A DNA stretch of 64,000 nucleotides, from assembly GCF_009857135.1 (NCBI RefSeq), contig NZ_CP047318.1:3038001-3102000 (forward strand), given 5' to 3'. This DNA is from Streptomyces sp. HM190 (GTDB lineage: Bacteria > Actinomycetota > Actinomycetes > Streptomycetales > Streptomycetaceae). Made by a program: the position numbers and the translations under genes. Each line of letters begins with the position of its first letter. The first letter of the stretch is position 1. Below the pieces are notes generated by a model that saw only the letters and a list, made by a program, of their open reading frames with translations, made no database searches and was not told the origin of the DNA. This document shows, piece after piece, positions 9,072-16,803 of this stretch.

Positions 9072-9938
9072 TCACGCGTAGCGGTAGATGTGCCCCACGT
9101 CCTCCAGTTGCGCCGGGGTGAGCCGCCATGGCCGCATCCGCTCGTGCCGTGCGACGACCCGCCCGCGCTGGGCGTTCCCGCGGGGCGGCGGTGCGGCCGG
9201 CAGGTAGTGGGCGTCCGGATGGCGTCGCTGCCAGCGTGTCCACAGGAGGTCGACGAAGGCGTGGTGGAGCCAGAAGACGGGGTCGTTCACGGAGGCGCCG
9301 CCCACCATGTGCCCGCCGACCCAGCGGTGCACCCGGTTGTGGGTGAGCCACGACGTGTTGCCGGTCCCCCGGCCCCACCCTTCGAGCCGGTTGCGGAAGC
9401 CCCCGCTGGACATCGAGTTCCAGGGCGCCTTGTCGTAGACGGGGTCGCTCAGGACGGCGTCCAGATCGCGGGCGGTGGGCAGGCCGACCGGGTTGCGGGG
9501 GTAGCCGAAGTCGCGGGTGAGGTACTCGATGTCGGTGAGTCCCTCGGTGATCGTCCACCTGCCGTGGACGAACGCGAAGGGCCCCGTCATCACCTGGTGG
9601 TCGGACCGGCGCCCGTTGCCGCCGAGGAGGTCCTCCGTCCACGGCACCGACGTCGTCGTACGGTTCCGGGTCCAGTCCCAGTACGGCAGGGTCACCGAGT
9701 CGTCGACGCGGCGCAGCGCCGTCTCCAGGTCGAGCAGGAACCTGCGGTGCCAGGGCAGGAAGGACGGCGCCATGTGGGCGGTGCGCAGGCCGCCCTCGCC
9801 GTCGGCGACGTAGTGGTCGATGTGCATCCGGACGAACTCGTCGTACTCACCGCGCTGCTTCAGCTCCAGCAGCGCGGCGACGAACCGCCGCCGCTCGCTT
9901 CGGGTGAGGGTGCTGACGTCCCTACGCGTGTACACCAT
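9072..9938 (-). CDS. melC2: Tyrosinase (type-3 copper monophenol monooxygenase)
   Basis: Oxidises tyrosine and DOPA to quinones for melanin. 288 residues. Copper-A ligands appear as His39 (RMHIDHY), His55 (TAHMAPSF) and His64 (LPWHRRF); copper-B ligands are in THNRVHRWVGGHM and the NDPVFWLHHAFVDLLW helix. It carries no signal peptide, as expected, because export is by piggy-back on MelC1. The start overlaps the end of melC1 by 17 bases, so the two are translationally coupled. It converges on the His-tailed chaplin gene. Length and motifs are full, with no sign of decay. Confidence 0.96.
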   Translation of the reverse strand: MVYTRRDVSTLTRSERRRFVAALLELKQRGEYDEFVRMHIDHYVADGEGGLRTAHMAPSFLPWHRRFLLDLETALRRVDDSVTLPYWDWTRNRTTTSVPWTEDLLGGNGRRSDHQVMTGPFAFVHGRWTITEGLTDIEYLTRDFGYPRNPVGLPTARDLDAVLSDPVYDKAPWNSMSSGGFRNRLEGWGRGTGNTSWLTHNRVHRWVGGHMVGGASVNDPVFWLHHAFVDLLWTRWQRRHPDAHYLPAAPPPRGNAQRGRVVARHERMRPWRLTPAQLEDVGHIYRYA

Positions 9939-10374
9939 GACCGGCCGCCCCCTCCGCGCCCGTGGTGCGCAGTCGCTGTGTGTCCCCCAGCTCGTCGACG
10001 GCGGCGCGGGTCGCGGCGAGGGCCGTCGGGTAGGAACGGTAGTGGTCGATCATGCTCAGATACGTGCCGTCGGCGCGTCGCATGAGGTGCAGTGGACGCC
10101 CGTCGACGGTCACGTACCAGTCGCCCGGGGTCCGCTCGGTGGCGCCGAGGTAGGCCACCTCGCGGGTGCCGACCCTCTCGCCCCGGATACGGCGGCCCCG
10201 GTACGTCTCGTCGAAGGAGGTCCCGTCGGGGTGTGCCGGGCGCCGGGGCCACGCGGCGACGACGGGGGCGACGGCCAGGGCGAGGGCCGACACGCCCAGG
10301 GCGCGCAGGGCGTTGCGCCGGGTTCTCGTCCGGGCGGGGTCCGGGGGCACCGTCACTCTTCTGGCGAACAACAC
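9922..10374 (-). CDS. melC1: Tyrosinase cofactor / copper-transfer chaperone
   Basis: Helper protein of 150 residues that loads copper into apo-tyrosinase and carries it across the membrane. The N-terminus has a twin-arginine signal (RTRRNALRALGVSALALAV). The mature part contains DETYRGRRIRG, the WYVTVDGRPLHLMRRADGTYLSMIDHY block typical of MelC1 and a His-containing C-terminus. It is the first gene of the mel operon; the 17-base overlap with melC2 fixes their order. An in-frame start further down at the Arg-rich region is possible, but the current one gives a normal TAT leader length. Confidence 0.93.
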   Translation of the reverse strand: MLFARRVTVPPDPARTRTRRNALRALGVSALALAVAPVVAAWPRRPAHPDGTSFDETYRGRRIRGERVGTREVAYLGATERTPGDWYVTVDGRPLHLMRRADGTYLSMIDHYRSYPTALAATRAAVDELGDTQRLRTTGAEGAAGHGVHA

Positions 10375-10462
10375 TCTCTCCTGGTCGGTTCGGTGGCGGT
10401 GACCTCCCGGTGACCGGGCCCGGGCCGTGCGGCGCCGGGCCTCGCCCCGTCCGCGGCCGGGC

Positions 10463-10969
10463 TCAGCCGAGGCCCAGGCTCGCGGTCGGCTCCGTCCGCA
10501 GCACGGGGGCGAGCAGACCCACCTCGGCGTCCTTGGTCAGCGGGAGGCCGAACATCTGGGGGTTCGGCGAGGTCAGGGGGGTGTCGGCGTGCAGGCCGGG
10601 GGTGAGGGTCCGCAGGTCGGCGGCGGGCGCGTCGACGCCCACGTGCTCGAAGCCCTCTCCGACGACCCGGGGCAGCGGGGTGTCGGCGACGACGCCGGGC
10701 AGGGCGGCGCCGAGCGGGACCTGTGGCAGGGCGCTGGCCGGCAGCAGCCGCCCCTCGACGTACTGCGGGCCCTCCGGGGCACCCGGCGTGAGCAGCGGCA
10801 GTTCGCCGCCCAGCCGCGGCATCTTCACGTTCAGGGAGTGCTCGACACCTTCGAGCGGTACGGGGACGGGGACCGTCTCGGCCGCGGCTGCGGGGGCGGC
10901 GGAGGCACCCATGGCTGCCGCCACACCGGTGACGACGGCGGCAAGGGTTCCTCGGGTGGTCGGCTTCAT
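10463..10969 (-). CDS. Small secreted protein of unknown function
   Basis: 168 residues with a clear signal peptide (KPTTRGTLAAVVTGVAAAMGASAAPAAAAE). The mature part is rich in Pro, Leu, Val and Gly with short repeats such as VPVPVPLEG, GAPEGPQYVEG and LPQVPLG, and no cysteines. I do not recognise a family beyond a streptomycete secreted protein. It lies 88 bases upstream-side of melC1 on the same strand but with its own space, and sits among coat genes. A role in the aerial coat is suggested only by location and secretion. Confidence 0.7.
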   Translation of the reverse strand: MKPTTRGTLAAVVTGVAAAMGASAAPAAAAETVPVPVPLEGVEHSLNVKMPRLGGELPLLTPGAPEGPQYVEGRLLPASALPQVPLGAALPGVVADTPLPRVVGEGFEHVGVDAPAADLRTLTPGLHADTPLTSPNPQMFGLPLTKDAEVGLLAPVLRTEPTASLGLG

Positions 10970-11173
10970 TCTCGGTACGGTCCCTTTCAGGCATGGACGG
11001 ATGCGACGGACGGATGTGCTGGGATCGACGGTTCACCCACCGCGTGGAGAGGGCTCGCCGCCGTACCGGCTCAACGATCCGGGGATCTCCCCCAGCGGAA
11101 GATTCGCCCGAGTGCCGCATTAGTCCTAGAGACATACCGATCAGCAAGAAATACGGGTATGGGGATCACTCGA

Positions 11174-11779
11174 TCAGCTCGTCCAGAAATCCCACCAGCG
11201 GGTCAGGATGAGCATGCCGACCGCTCCGAGGTGGGCCACGACGATCACCCAGGTGAACTCGCCGAGGAACGCGCGCAGCCGGGCCGGGGCGGGCAGGAAG
11301 CCATGGCGCACGATGTGCGAGGTCAGGTACCAGAAGAGGACGATGGTGGCGATCCACGCCAGACAGCACCACAGGCAGAGCGCGTTGATCCGGTACAGCG
11401 ACTGGAACTGAAGCCACGTCACGAAGCCGACCCCGAAGAGGGTGCCCGCCTCGAACGTGAGCCAGTACCACCCCGGGAACCCCGCTCCGGCGAGCAGACT
11501 CACGCCGACGCAGACGACGATGCCGTAGGCCACCAGGCCGAGCATCGGGTTGGGGAAGCCGAAGGCGGACGCCTGCTCGCTCTTCATGATGCTGCCGCAG
11601 GACACGACCGGGTTGAGGCTGCATCCGGGGGTGAAGCCCGGGTCCTCCAGCAGCTTGAACTTGTCGAGAGTGATCACCCAGGACGCGAGCAGGCCGGCCG
11701 CGCCGGTGAGCAGCAGCAGGATCGCGAAGGCACGGCCGCCGCCCGCCGTGCGCGACGGCCGCCGCGCCCGGTCGGCCAT
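11174..11779 (-). CDS. VKOR-like membrane thiol oxidoreductase
   Basis: Vitamin K epoxide reductase family membrane protein, 201 residues with about five hydrophobic helices. Bacterial VKOR enzymes re-oxidise DsbA-like proteins using quinones so that secreted proteins form disulfides. The paired loop cysteines are in PGCSLNPVVSCGSIM, and the active-site CXXC is in ALCLWCCLAW within the fourth helix. It follows the DUF5949 gene with a one-base overlap (TGATG), so the two are coupled. Close neighbours encode two-cysteine chaplins, so a link to coat disulfide formation is plausible but unproven. The family assignment is strong. Confidence 0.88.
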   Translation of the reverse strand: MADRARRPSRTAGGGRAFAILLLLTGAAGLLASWVITLDKFKLLEDPGFTPGCSLNPVVSCGSIMKSEQASAFGFPNPMLGLVAYGIVVCVGVSLLAGAGFPGWYWLTFEAGTLFGVGFVTWLQFQSLYRINALCLWCCLAWIATIVLFWYLTSHIVRHGFLPAPARLRAFLGEFTWVIVVAHLGAVGMLILTRWWDFWTS

Positions 11780-12276
11780 CAGCGGCGCAGGGTGCGGGCC
11801 GGCAGGAGGACGTGTGCCGCGCTGCCGAGGGTCTCGCTGTCACCGGCGAAGGCGGCGAGGGCCTCCGGCTCGACGGGCTTGCCGGGTTCGGCCTGCGGCC
11901 ACGGGCGGGTCGCGAACACCAGGTAGGCGTAGCCGCGTTCACCGACGGCGGCGAGCCACTCCGGCGGGGCCGGGCACTGGGCGTTGAGCTGCGGCATGGT
12001 CACGACGGCCTGGCCCGCCTCGACGAGCAGGGTGACCGGGAGGCTGGGGTGGGCGGCGCCGTCGACGACCTGGTCGCCGAGGGGCAGGCCGAGGCTCGCC
12101 AGCAGGTCGGCGACGGCGGCCGAGGAGCCCTCCGGGCCGTTCGCACCGTCACCGAGGGTGTAGGCGAGCAGGTACGGCATGTCTCCGTCGGGGGCTTCGC
12201 CGCTCCACGCCATGACGACGAGCGTGCCGATCTCGGCGGGGCGGAAAGGGCGGGTTTCAGCGGAAGTTGAGGTCAC
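11779..12276 (-). CDS. DUF5949 family protein
   Basis: 165-residue soluble protein matching my recollection of the actinobacterial DUF5949 family: FRPAEIGTLVVMAWSGE, DMPYLLAYTLGDG, QAVVTMPQLNAQCPAPPEWL and GYAYLVFATRPWPQAEPGKP. No signal peptide or membrane helix. The function is not known to me. It is translationally coupled to the downstream VKOR gene, which may mean a shared redox or envelope role. The GTG start at 12276 has only a weak ribosome site. Confidence 0.7.
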   Translation of the reverse strand: MTSTSAETRPFRPAEIGTLVVMAWSGEAPDGDMPYLLAYTLGDGANGPEGSSAAVADLLASLGLPLGDQVVDGAAHPSLPVTLLVEAGQAVVTMPQLNAQCPAPPEWLAAVGERGYAYLVFATRPWPQAEPGKPVEPEALAAFAGDSETLGSAAHVLLPARTLRR

Positions 12277-12390
12277 CGCGGAACACTATCCGCGCCCGCG
12301 AAACACCCTCGTCGTCTTTTCACCCGCCCGGGCGATGGGCGGGAGCCGACCACACGAACGAGGGATACGGCTCGAACAGCGCGACGCCCG

Positions 12391-12434
12391 CGCGAAGGGC
12401 CGGCTCCGCGGCTGCGCGGAACCGGCCCTTCGCG
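12391..12434 (-). terminator. Strong hairpin terminator downstream of the small secreted gene
   Basis: Twenty-base arms (12391-12410 and 12415-12434) pair with one mismatch that is a G-U wobble in RNA, around a four-base loop, starting 16 bases after the stop at 12450. There is no T-tract, as is common for streptomycete terminators. Confidence 0.8.
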
Positions 12435-12449
12435 ACCGTACGGGAACCG

Positions 12450-12743
12450 TCAGCCCTGGAGGGGGAGACCGCCGAGGAGCTGGGTGGGGCCCGTGGGCGA
12501 GTTGAGGGTCTTGGTCAGGCCGTTGACGGTGTTGAGCACGGAGTCCTTGTTCTCCGTGTCCAGCGCGTTCGACTGCTGCTGGAGCGGCGGCTCGACCTCG
12601 AGGGGATGGCTGAGGACCGTGTCCACGGCACCGTTGAGGCTGCTGGGAGTGACGTCCGCGGCGTCGTAGGCAAAGGCCGGCGTCGCGGCCCCCGCGATGG
12701 CGATGGACCCGGCGACGACAGCGGCGGCCTTCAGGGACTTCAT
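12450..12743 (-). CDS. Small secreted protein, coat-neighbourhood, unknown function
   Basis: 97 residues. Signal peptide KAAAVVAGSIAIAGAATPAFAY, then a short mature part with Asn-, Ser- and Leu-rich segments (DTENKDSVLNTVNGLTKTL) and a hydrophobic end (TQLLGGLPLQG). The ATG at 12743 has GGAGAGG upstream. The signal peptide resembles those of rodlins and chaplins nearby, but the mature part has no chaplin or rodlin motif and no cysteines. I do not recognise the family. It has its own strong terminator. Confidence 0.72.
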   Translation of the reverse strand: MKSLKAAAVVAGSIAIAGAATPAFAYDAADVTPSSLNGAVDTVLSHPLEVEPPLQQQSNALDTENKDSVLNTVNGLTKTLNSPTGPTQLLGGLPLQG

Positions 12744-12953
12744 CCTGTTCCTCTCCTCGGGTGCGGGAAGCACTGCGCCGTGTCCAACGAGTTCCCGGGC
12801 CGGCGGAAACCCCGAACCACACAGGTCATATCTGACACCGAGCGACACGTCATACGAAACAGCCGTCGCACCGACCGGGGACGGTGGCCGGTGCGACGGC
12901 CGCCGGCGCGGGGCGGGGGGGGACGGGGCCGCCGCACGCGCCGCACCCCGGTC

Positions 12954-13760
12954 TCACTCGACGGACAGTGCGACCGGCGGCTTCACGGGGACCGGACCGG
13001 CCGGCGGCGCCACGGGAACCAGACCGGCGGGCGGCCGCGCCGGGACGCGGCCGGTGGGTGCCGGCAGGCCACTGCCGAGCAGGGTGGCCGCGACCACCTC
13101 GACGACACCGCTCAGGACCCCGTGGACGGCGGCCCCCACCGTGGCGGCATCCCCGGAGACGGCCGCCGCGAGCAGCGCGTCCACCCCCTCCCGCAGCGAA
13201 GCGAGCGCGGCGTCCACGAGACCGGCGGGTGCGGCGGCCACAGACGGGGCGACCGGTGCGGCGACCGGCGGGGTACGCCGGGCGGGGACGGCGACCGCCG
13301 GAGCGACGGGGACGGCCACCGGCGGCGCGACCGAGGCGGCGACCGGCGGCAGAGCAGCCGGCGCGACCGGAACGACAACCGGCGGCATGGCCGAGGCAGC
13401 AGCCGACGGCACAGCGGAGAAGGCGACCGACGGCGTGACCGAAGCGGCGCCCCTCGCCCTGGCGATGGCGTCCCGCGCGGCCTTGCCCAGTTCGGCGGAG
13501 CGTGCGGCGGAGAGCCGGCCCCGCTCCGCCTTGAGCACGGCGTTCAGCAGATCGGTGACGGGATCCAGTACGCCGCCGAGGTCACCGAACCCCTTGACCT
13601 GCGCCAGCAGTGCGTCCGTGTCGGGGACGGGCGCCGCCGACCGTGCCCGGTCACCCGCGGACCCTGCGTCGTCCGCCGTCGCGGCGGGGGCGGACACACC
13701 GAGCAGGAGCGCGGCGCTGAGCGCGCAGGCGGCGAGGCACCGCGCGGGCAGGGCTGGCAT
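12954..13760 (-). CDS. Secreted Ala/Val/Pro-rich low-complexity protein
   Basis: 268 residues: a signal peptide (ARCLAACALSAALLLGVSAPAATA), a helical segment (DTDALLAQVKGFGDLGGVLDPV to GKAARDAIARAR), then a long run of VPVAPA-, VAPPVAVP- and PVVVPV-type repeats, a second helical segment (ALASLREGVDALLAAAV) and a Pro-rich end. The start at 13760 is preceded by GGGAGGA. It probably forms an extended stalk or wall-associated polymer. No sorting signal or transmembrane anchor is seen. No family recognised. Codon use is normal, so the frame is likely real. Confidence 0.65.
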   Translation of the reverse strand: MPALPARCLAACALSAALLLGVSAPAATADDAGSAGDRARSAAPVPDTDALLAQVKGFGDLGGVLDPVTDLLNAVLKAERGRLSAARSAELGKAARDAIARARGAASVTPSVAFSAVPSAAASAMPPVVVPVAPAALPPVAASVAPPVAVPVAPAVAVPARRTPPVAAPVAPSVAAAPAGLVDAALASLREGVDALLAAAVSGDAATVGAAVHGVLSGVVEVVAATLLGSGLPAPTGRVPARPPAGLVPVAPPAGPVPVKPPVALSVE

Positions 13761-13855
13761 GGGCGTTCCTCCCGATCTGGCGACGGATGCTGGTGTCACC
13801 GTCGAATCGGCGCCGTCCACCCGCAACCGAGCGGCCTCCATCCGGCGCAACGCGA

Positions 13856-13888
13856 ACCGGCCGTCCTCCCCACGGGAGGACGGCCGGT
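13856..13888 (-). terminator. Hairpin terminator of the chaplin F-like gene
   Basis: Perfect 15-bp inverted repeat (13856-13870 with 13874-13888) around a three-base CAC loop, 20 bases after the chaplin stop. Confidence 0.85.
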
Positions 13889-13907
13889 CGAGGGAACAGT
13901 GCGAACG

Positions 13908-14147
13908 TCAGTCGTTGAAGCACTGGTTGCCGAACGCGGGGTTCAGCAGCCCGACGACGTTGACGGTGTTGCCGCAGACGTTGACCGGGACGTGGACCGG
14001 AACCTGGACGACGTTGCCGGACAGCACACCCGGGGAGTGAGCGGCAGCGCCCATCGCCCCGCTGTCGGCGGCGGCGACACCGGCGGTGCCCGCCACGGCC
14101 GCGGCAGCAACGGAGGTGAGGGCCAGGCCCTTCGCGATACGCGACAT
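13908..14147 (-). CDS. chpF: Short chaplin (ChpF-like)
   Basis: Secreted amyloid coat protein of 79 residues. Signal peptide KGLALTSVAAAAVAGTAGVAAAD, then a single chaplin domain: HSPGVLSGNVVQVPVHVPVN, the two cysteines (NVCGN and NQC), NPAFGN and a terminal FND. It assembles with other chaplins into the hydrophobic sheath of aerial hyphae. The ATG at 14147 has AAGGAG ten bases upstream. The upstream minus-strand sequence holds CGTTGT and CACAAC elements that loosely resemble a BldN promoter with an 18-base spacer. The chaplin call is certain; the F assignment is from neighbourhood. Confidence 0.92.
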   Translation of the reverse strand: MSRIAKGLALTSVAAAAVAGTAGVAAADSGAMGAAAHSPGVLSGNVVQVPVHVPVNVCGNTVNVVGLLNPAFGNQCFND

Positions 14148-14469
14148 GGAGTGGTGCTCCTTGGAATTGACGCAAAAGACATCCGGGCGGGGATTGCCCG
14201 GCGCAGAGACAACGCGTGGTGCCCACGGGGGGTTGTGCCTCCGATGGAGTGATCTCACGAAAGCCGTGTTTCACCATTCCGACACACTTGGTGCGTTTCG
14301 CCGATAAATACCAATAGCGGGATAGAGTTGCGCACCTCCCGAGGCCGCCGCGGCCCGTGCACGATGCGTCGATTTCCCCCCGTGATCCGCCGAGTTCCGC
14401 CCGTTTCCACGACGATCCGCGGCTTGCCCCATGCACTGAGAACGAGCTCCCGAAAGGGCACCGTCGGAC
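14148..14469. other. Divergent intergenic region between chaplin and DUF3344-like gene
   Basis: About 320 bases holding promoters for both genes. On the plus strand a TAGAGT hexamer near 14323-14328 is a possible -10. On the minus strand CGTTGT and CACAAC (roughly 14208-14240) are possible promoter elements for the chaplin. No coding frame is convincing. Confidence 0.4.
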
Positions 14470-15591
14470 ATGCGAATTCACCCGGGTCATCTGCTGCGCC
14501 GTGCGATGGCGGGCTGTTGCGCGCTGACCGCGACCGCCCTGTGGGCCGTCGGCGCCCCCGCGACGGCCGCGCCGCAGGCGCCGCCCGCGCCGGAGGCCGA
14601 GCGGCTGGCCTTCACGGAGCGCTACCGGGCGGTGCAGCACGGCGGGATCGTCCGCGCGGCCAACTCCTCCATCACCTGCCGTGTCCCGTCCGTGCCGGCG
14701 CCCCTGCCGGGGGACTCGTCCTGCAGCGCGGCGCGTGCGGGCCGTACGGGGGTGAACGGCGACTTCGACATGTTCTACATCGACGTCGACCGGGACCCAA
14801 ACACCTACAACTCCAGCCGCGGCGAGGTCCGGCTGCCGCGGGGCGCGCGGGTGTCGTACGCGCGGCTGTACTGGGGCGGGAACCTGCGGGTCGGTGAGCA
14901 GAAGCCGCCGAAGGACAACGGGCGGGTGCTGATCGCGGAGCCGGGCGGCCAGTACAAGGAGGTGCTGGCGGACAACGTGGTCGGGCACCGGGTGGCGCGC
15001 GGCGCGGACGCCTACCAGGCGTCGGCGGACGTGACCCGGCTGGTGCGGTCCAGCGGTTCCGGGCTCTACACGGTGGCGCAGGTCAACGTGGCCATGGGCC
15101 GCTCGGCGGCCGGAGCCTGGGGCGGATGGACGCTGATGGTGGCGTACGAGAACCCCGCCGAGCCGCTGCGGCACCTGGCGATGTGGGACGGCTTCGACGC
15201 GCTCGCGAAGGGCGGGGAGCAGCGGATCGGGATGCGCGGACCGGCGTTCCCGAAGCGGGCGCGCGGCCAGGTGGGTCTGGTGGCCTACAACGGGGACCGG
15301 GGCCGCACGGGCGATTCGCTCACCGTTTCGACCGGTCAGGGCGCGGCCGTCGCGCTGCACGACGCGGCCAACCCGGCGGACGACGTACTGAACTCCACGA
15401 TCAGCGGGCCTGGAACGGCCGGTGTGCGGCGTACGCCCGCGTACTCCAACACGCTCGGCTACGACTCGGACGTTCTCGAACTGGGCGACGGAATCCGGCG
15501 CGGCGGTGACCAGTTGGCCTTCCGGATCGTTTCGCAGCGGGACGCGGCCTGGGTCGGGGCGCTCTTCGTCGCCGTCGACGCCAAGCAGTGA
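14470..15591 (+). CDS. Secreted DUF3344-like surface protein
   Basis: 373 residues with a signal peptide (LLRRAMAGCCALTATALWAVGAPATAAP). The mature protein is beta-rich with blocks typical of actinobacterial secreted DUF3344-type proteins: ARVSYARLYWGGNL, AGAWGGWTLMVAYENP and SNTLGYDSDVLELGDG. Two cysteines (ITCRVPS and SSCSA) could form a disulfide. It precedes the glycan operon by 39 bases on the same strand and may be its first gene. There is no wall anchor or C-terminal helix. Role unknown; a matrix or adhesin function is inference from the fold class and location. Confidence 0.7.
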   Translation: MRIHPGHLLRRAMAGCCALTATALWAVGAPATAAPQAPPAPEAERLAFTERYRAVQHGGIVRAANSSITCRVPSVPAPLPGDSSCSAARAGRTGVNGDFDMFYIDVDRDPNTYNSSRGEVRLPRGARVSYARLYWGGNLRVGEQKPPKDNGRVLIAEPGGQYKEVLADNVVGHRVARGADAYQASADVTRLVRSSGSGLYTVAQVNVAMGRSAAGAWGGWTLMVAYENPAEPLRHLAMWDGFDALAKGGEQRIGMRGPAFPKRARGQVGLVAYNGDRGRTGDSLTVSTGQGAAVALHDAANPADDVLNSTISGPGTAGVRRTPAYSNTLGYDSDVLELGDGIRRGGDQLAFRIVSQRDAAWVGALFVAVDAKQ

Positions 15592-15630
15592 CGTGCGCCG
15601 TCAGGCGCCGCCCATGAGCGAGGAACGCGC

Positions 15631-16803
15631 ATGCACCTGTCACCATCCGACCCTCCGTCGCGGGTCCTGCACCTCACCCAGCCGGTCGACGGCGGGGTCG
15701 CCCGGGTCTTGACGGACCTGGTGCGGGCACAGCTCGCCGAGGGTCTGCGGGTCTCGGTGGCCTGCCCCGACGGTCCGCTCGCCCCGGCCCTGCGCGCGCT
15801 CGGCGCGGACGTACGGCACTGGGCGGCGACCCGGTCGCCGGGGCCGGGTCTCGCCTCCGAGGTGCGGCGACTGCGGCGCGTGGTGGACGACGTGCGGCCC
15901 CAGCTCGTGCACGCGCACAGCGCGAAGGCGGGACTGGCGGGCCGGCTCGCGGTCCGGGGACGCGTCCCGACGGTCTTCCAGCCGCACGCCTGGTCGTTCG
16001 AGGCGGTCGGCGGCGCCCTGGGGGCGCTGGCGCTCGGATGGGAGCGGGCGGGGGCACGTTGGGCCTCGCGGGTGGTGTGCGTCAGTGCGGCGGAACGGGC
16101 GACCGGGGAGCGGTCCGGGGTGCGCGCGCGGTGGTCGGTGATCCCCAACGGGGTCGACACCGGGCGTTTCCGGCCGGCCGACGCGGCCGCCGTACGGGCC
16201 GGGATTCCGCTGCTCGCCGAGGCAGGGGCCGACGCTCCGCTGGTGGTGTGCGTGGGGCGGCTGTGCCGGCAGAAGGGGCAGGACGTGCTCCTGGCGGCAT
16301 GGGAGACCGTGCGGCGCGGGGTGCCGGGCGCGCGGCTCGTGCTCGTCGGGGACGGGCCGGACGGCGAACGGCTGCGGGCCCTCGCGCCCGAGGGTGTGCT
16401 GTTCGCCGGGGGTGTCGCGGACACCGTGCCGTGGTGCCAGGCCGCCGACGTGGTGGTGCTGCCGTCCCGGTGGGAGGGCATGGCACTGGCACCGCTGGAG
16501 GCGATGGCGTGCGGGCGGCCCGTCGTCCTCACCGATGTGGACGGGGCCCGCGAGAGCCTGCCACCGGGGCAGGAGCCGGTGCCCGCAGAGGATCCGGCCG
16601 CGCTCGCCGGGGCGATCACCGGGCTGCTGCTCGATCCGCCGCTGCGCGAGTCACTCGGCCGGCAGGGGCGCCATCACGTACTGACCACGCACGACGTGCG
16701 GCACATGACCGGAGCCGTCGCGGGCGTGTACCGCGAACTGCTCGGCGGTGCGGACGACGGGTGCGTGGAAGCCACCGAGTGCAGGGAGTCGATTCAGACG
16801 TGA
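15631..16803 (+). CDS. Glycosyltransferase family 4
   Basis: GT-B fold glycosyltransferase of 390 residues acting at the cytoplasmic face. N-terminal acceptor half: VLHLTQPVDGGVARVLTDLV and QLVHAHSAKAGLAGRL. Donor half: VIPNGVDTGRF, VVCVGRLCRQKGQDVLL, ARLVLVGDGPDGERL and the retaining E-X7-E signature region PSRWEGMALAPLEAMACG. It begins after GAGGAA. It ends with GTGA, overlapping the next gene, which places it in the glycan operon. It probably adds one sugar to the lipid-linked repeat unit started by the downstream sugar-1-phosphate transferase; the donor sugar is unknown. Confidence 0.9.
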   Translation: MHLSPSDPPSRVLHLTQPVDGGVARVLTDLVRAQLAEGLRVSVACPDGPLAPALRALGADVRHWAATRSPGPGLASEVRRLRRVVDDVRPQLVHAHSAKAGLAGRLAVRGRVPTVFQPHAWSFEAVGGALGALALGWERAGARWASRVVCVSAAERATGERSGVRARWSVIPNGVDTGRFRPADAAAVRAGIPLLAEAGADAPLVVCVGRLCRQKGQDVLLAAWETVRRGVPGARLVLVGDGPDGERLRALAPEGVLFAGGVADTVPWCQAADVVVLPSRWEGMALAPLEAMACGRPVVLTDVDGARESLPPGQEPVPAEDPAALAGAITGLLLDPPLRESLGRQGRHHVLTTHDVRHMTGAVAGVYRELLGGADDGCVEATECRESIQT

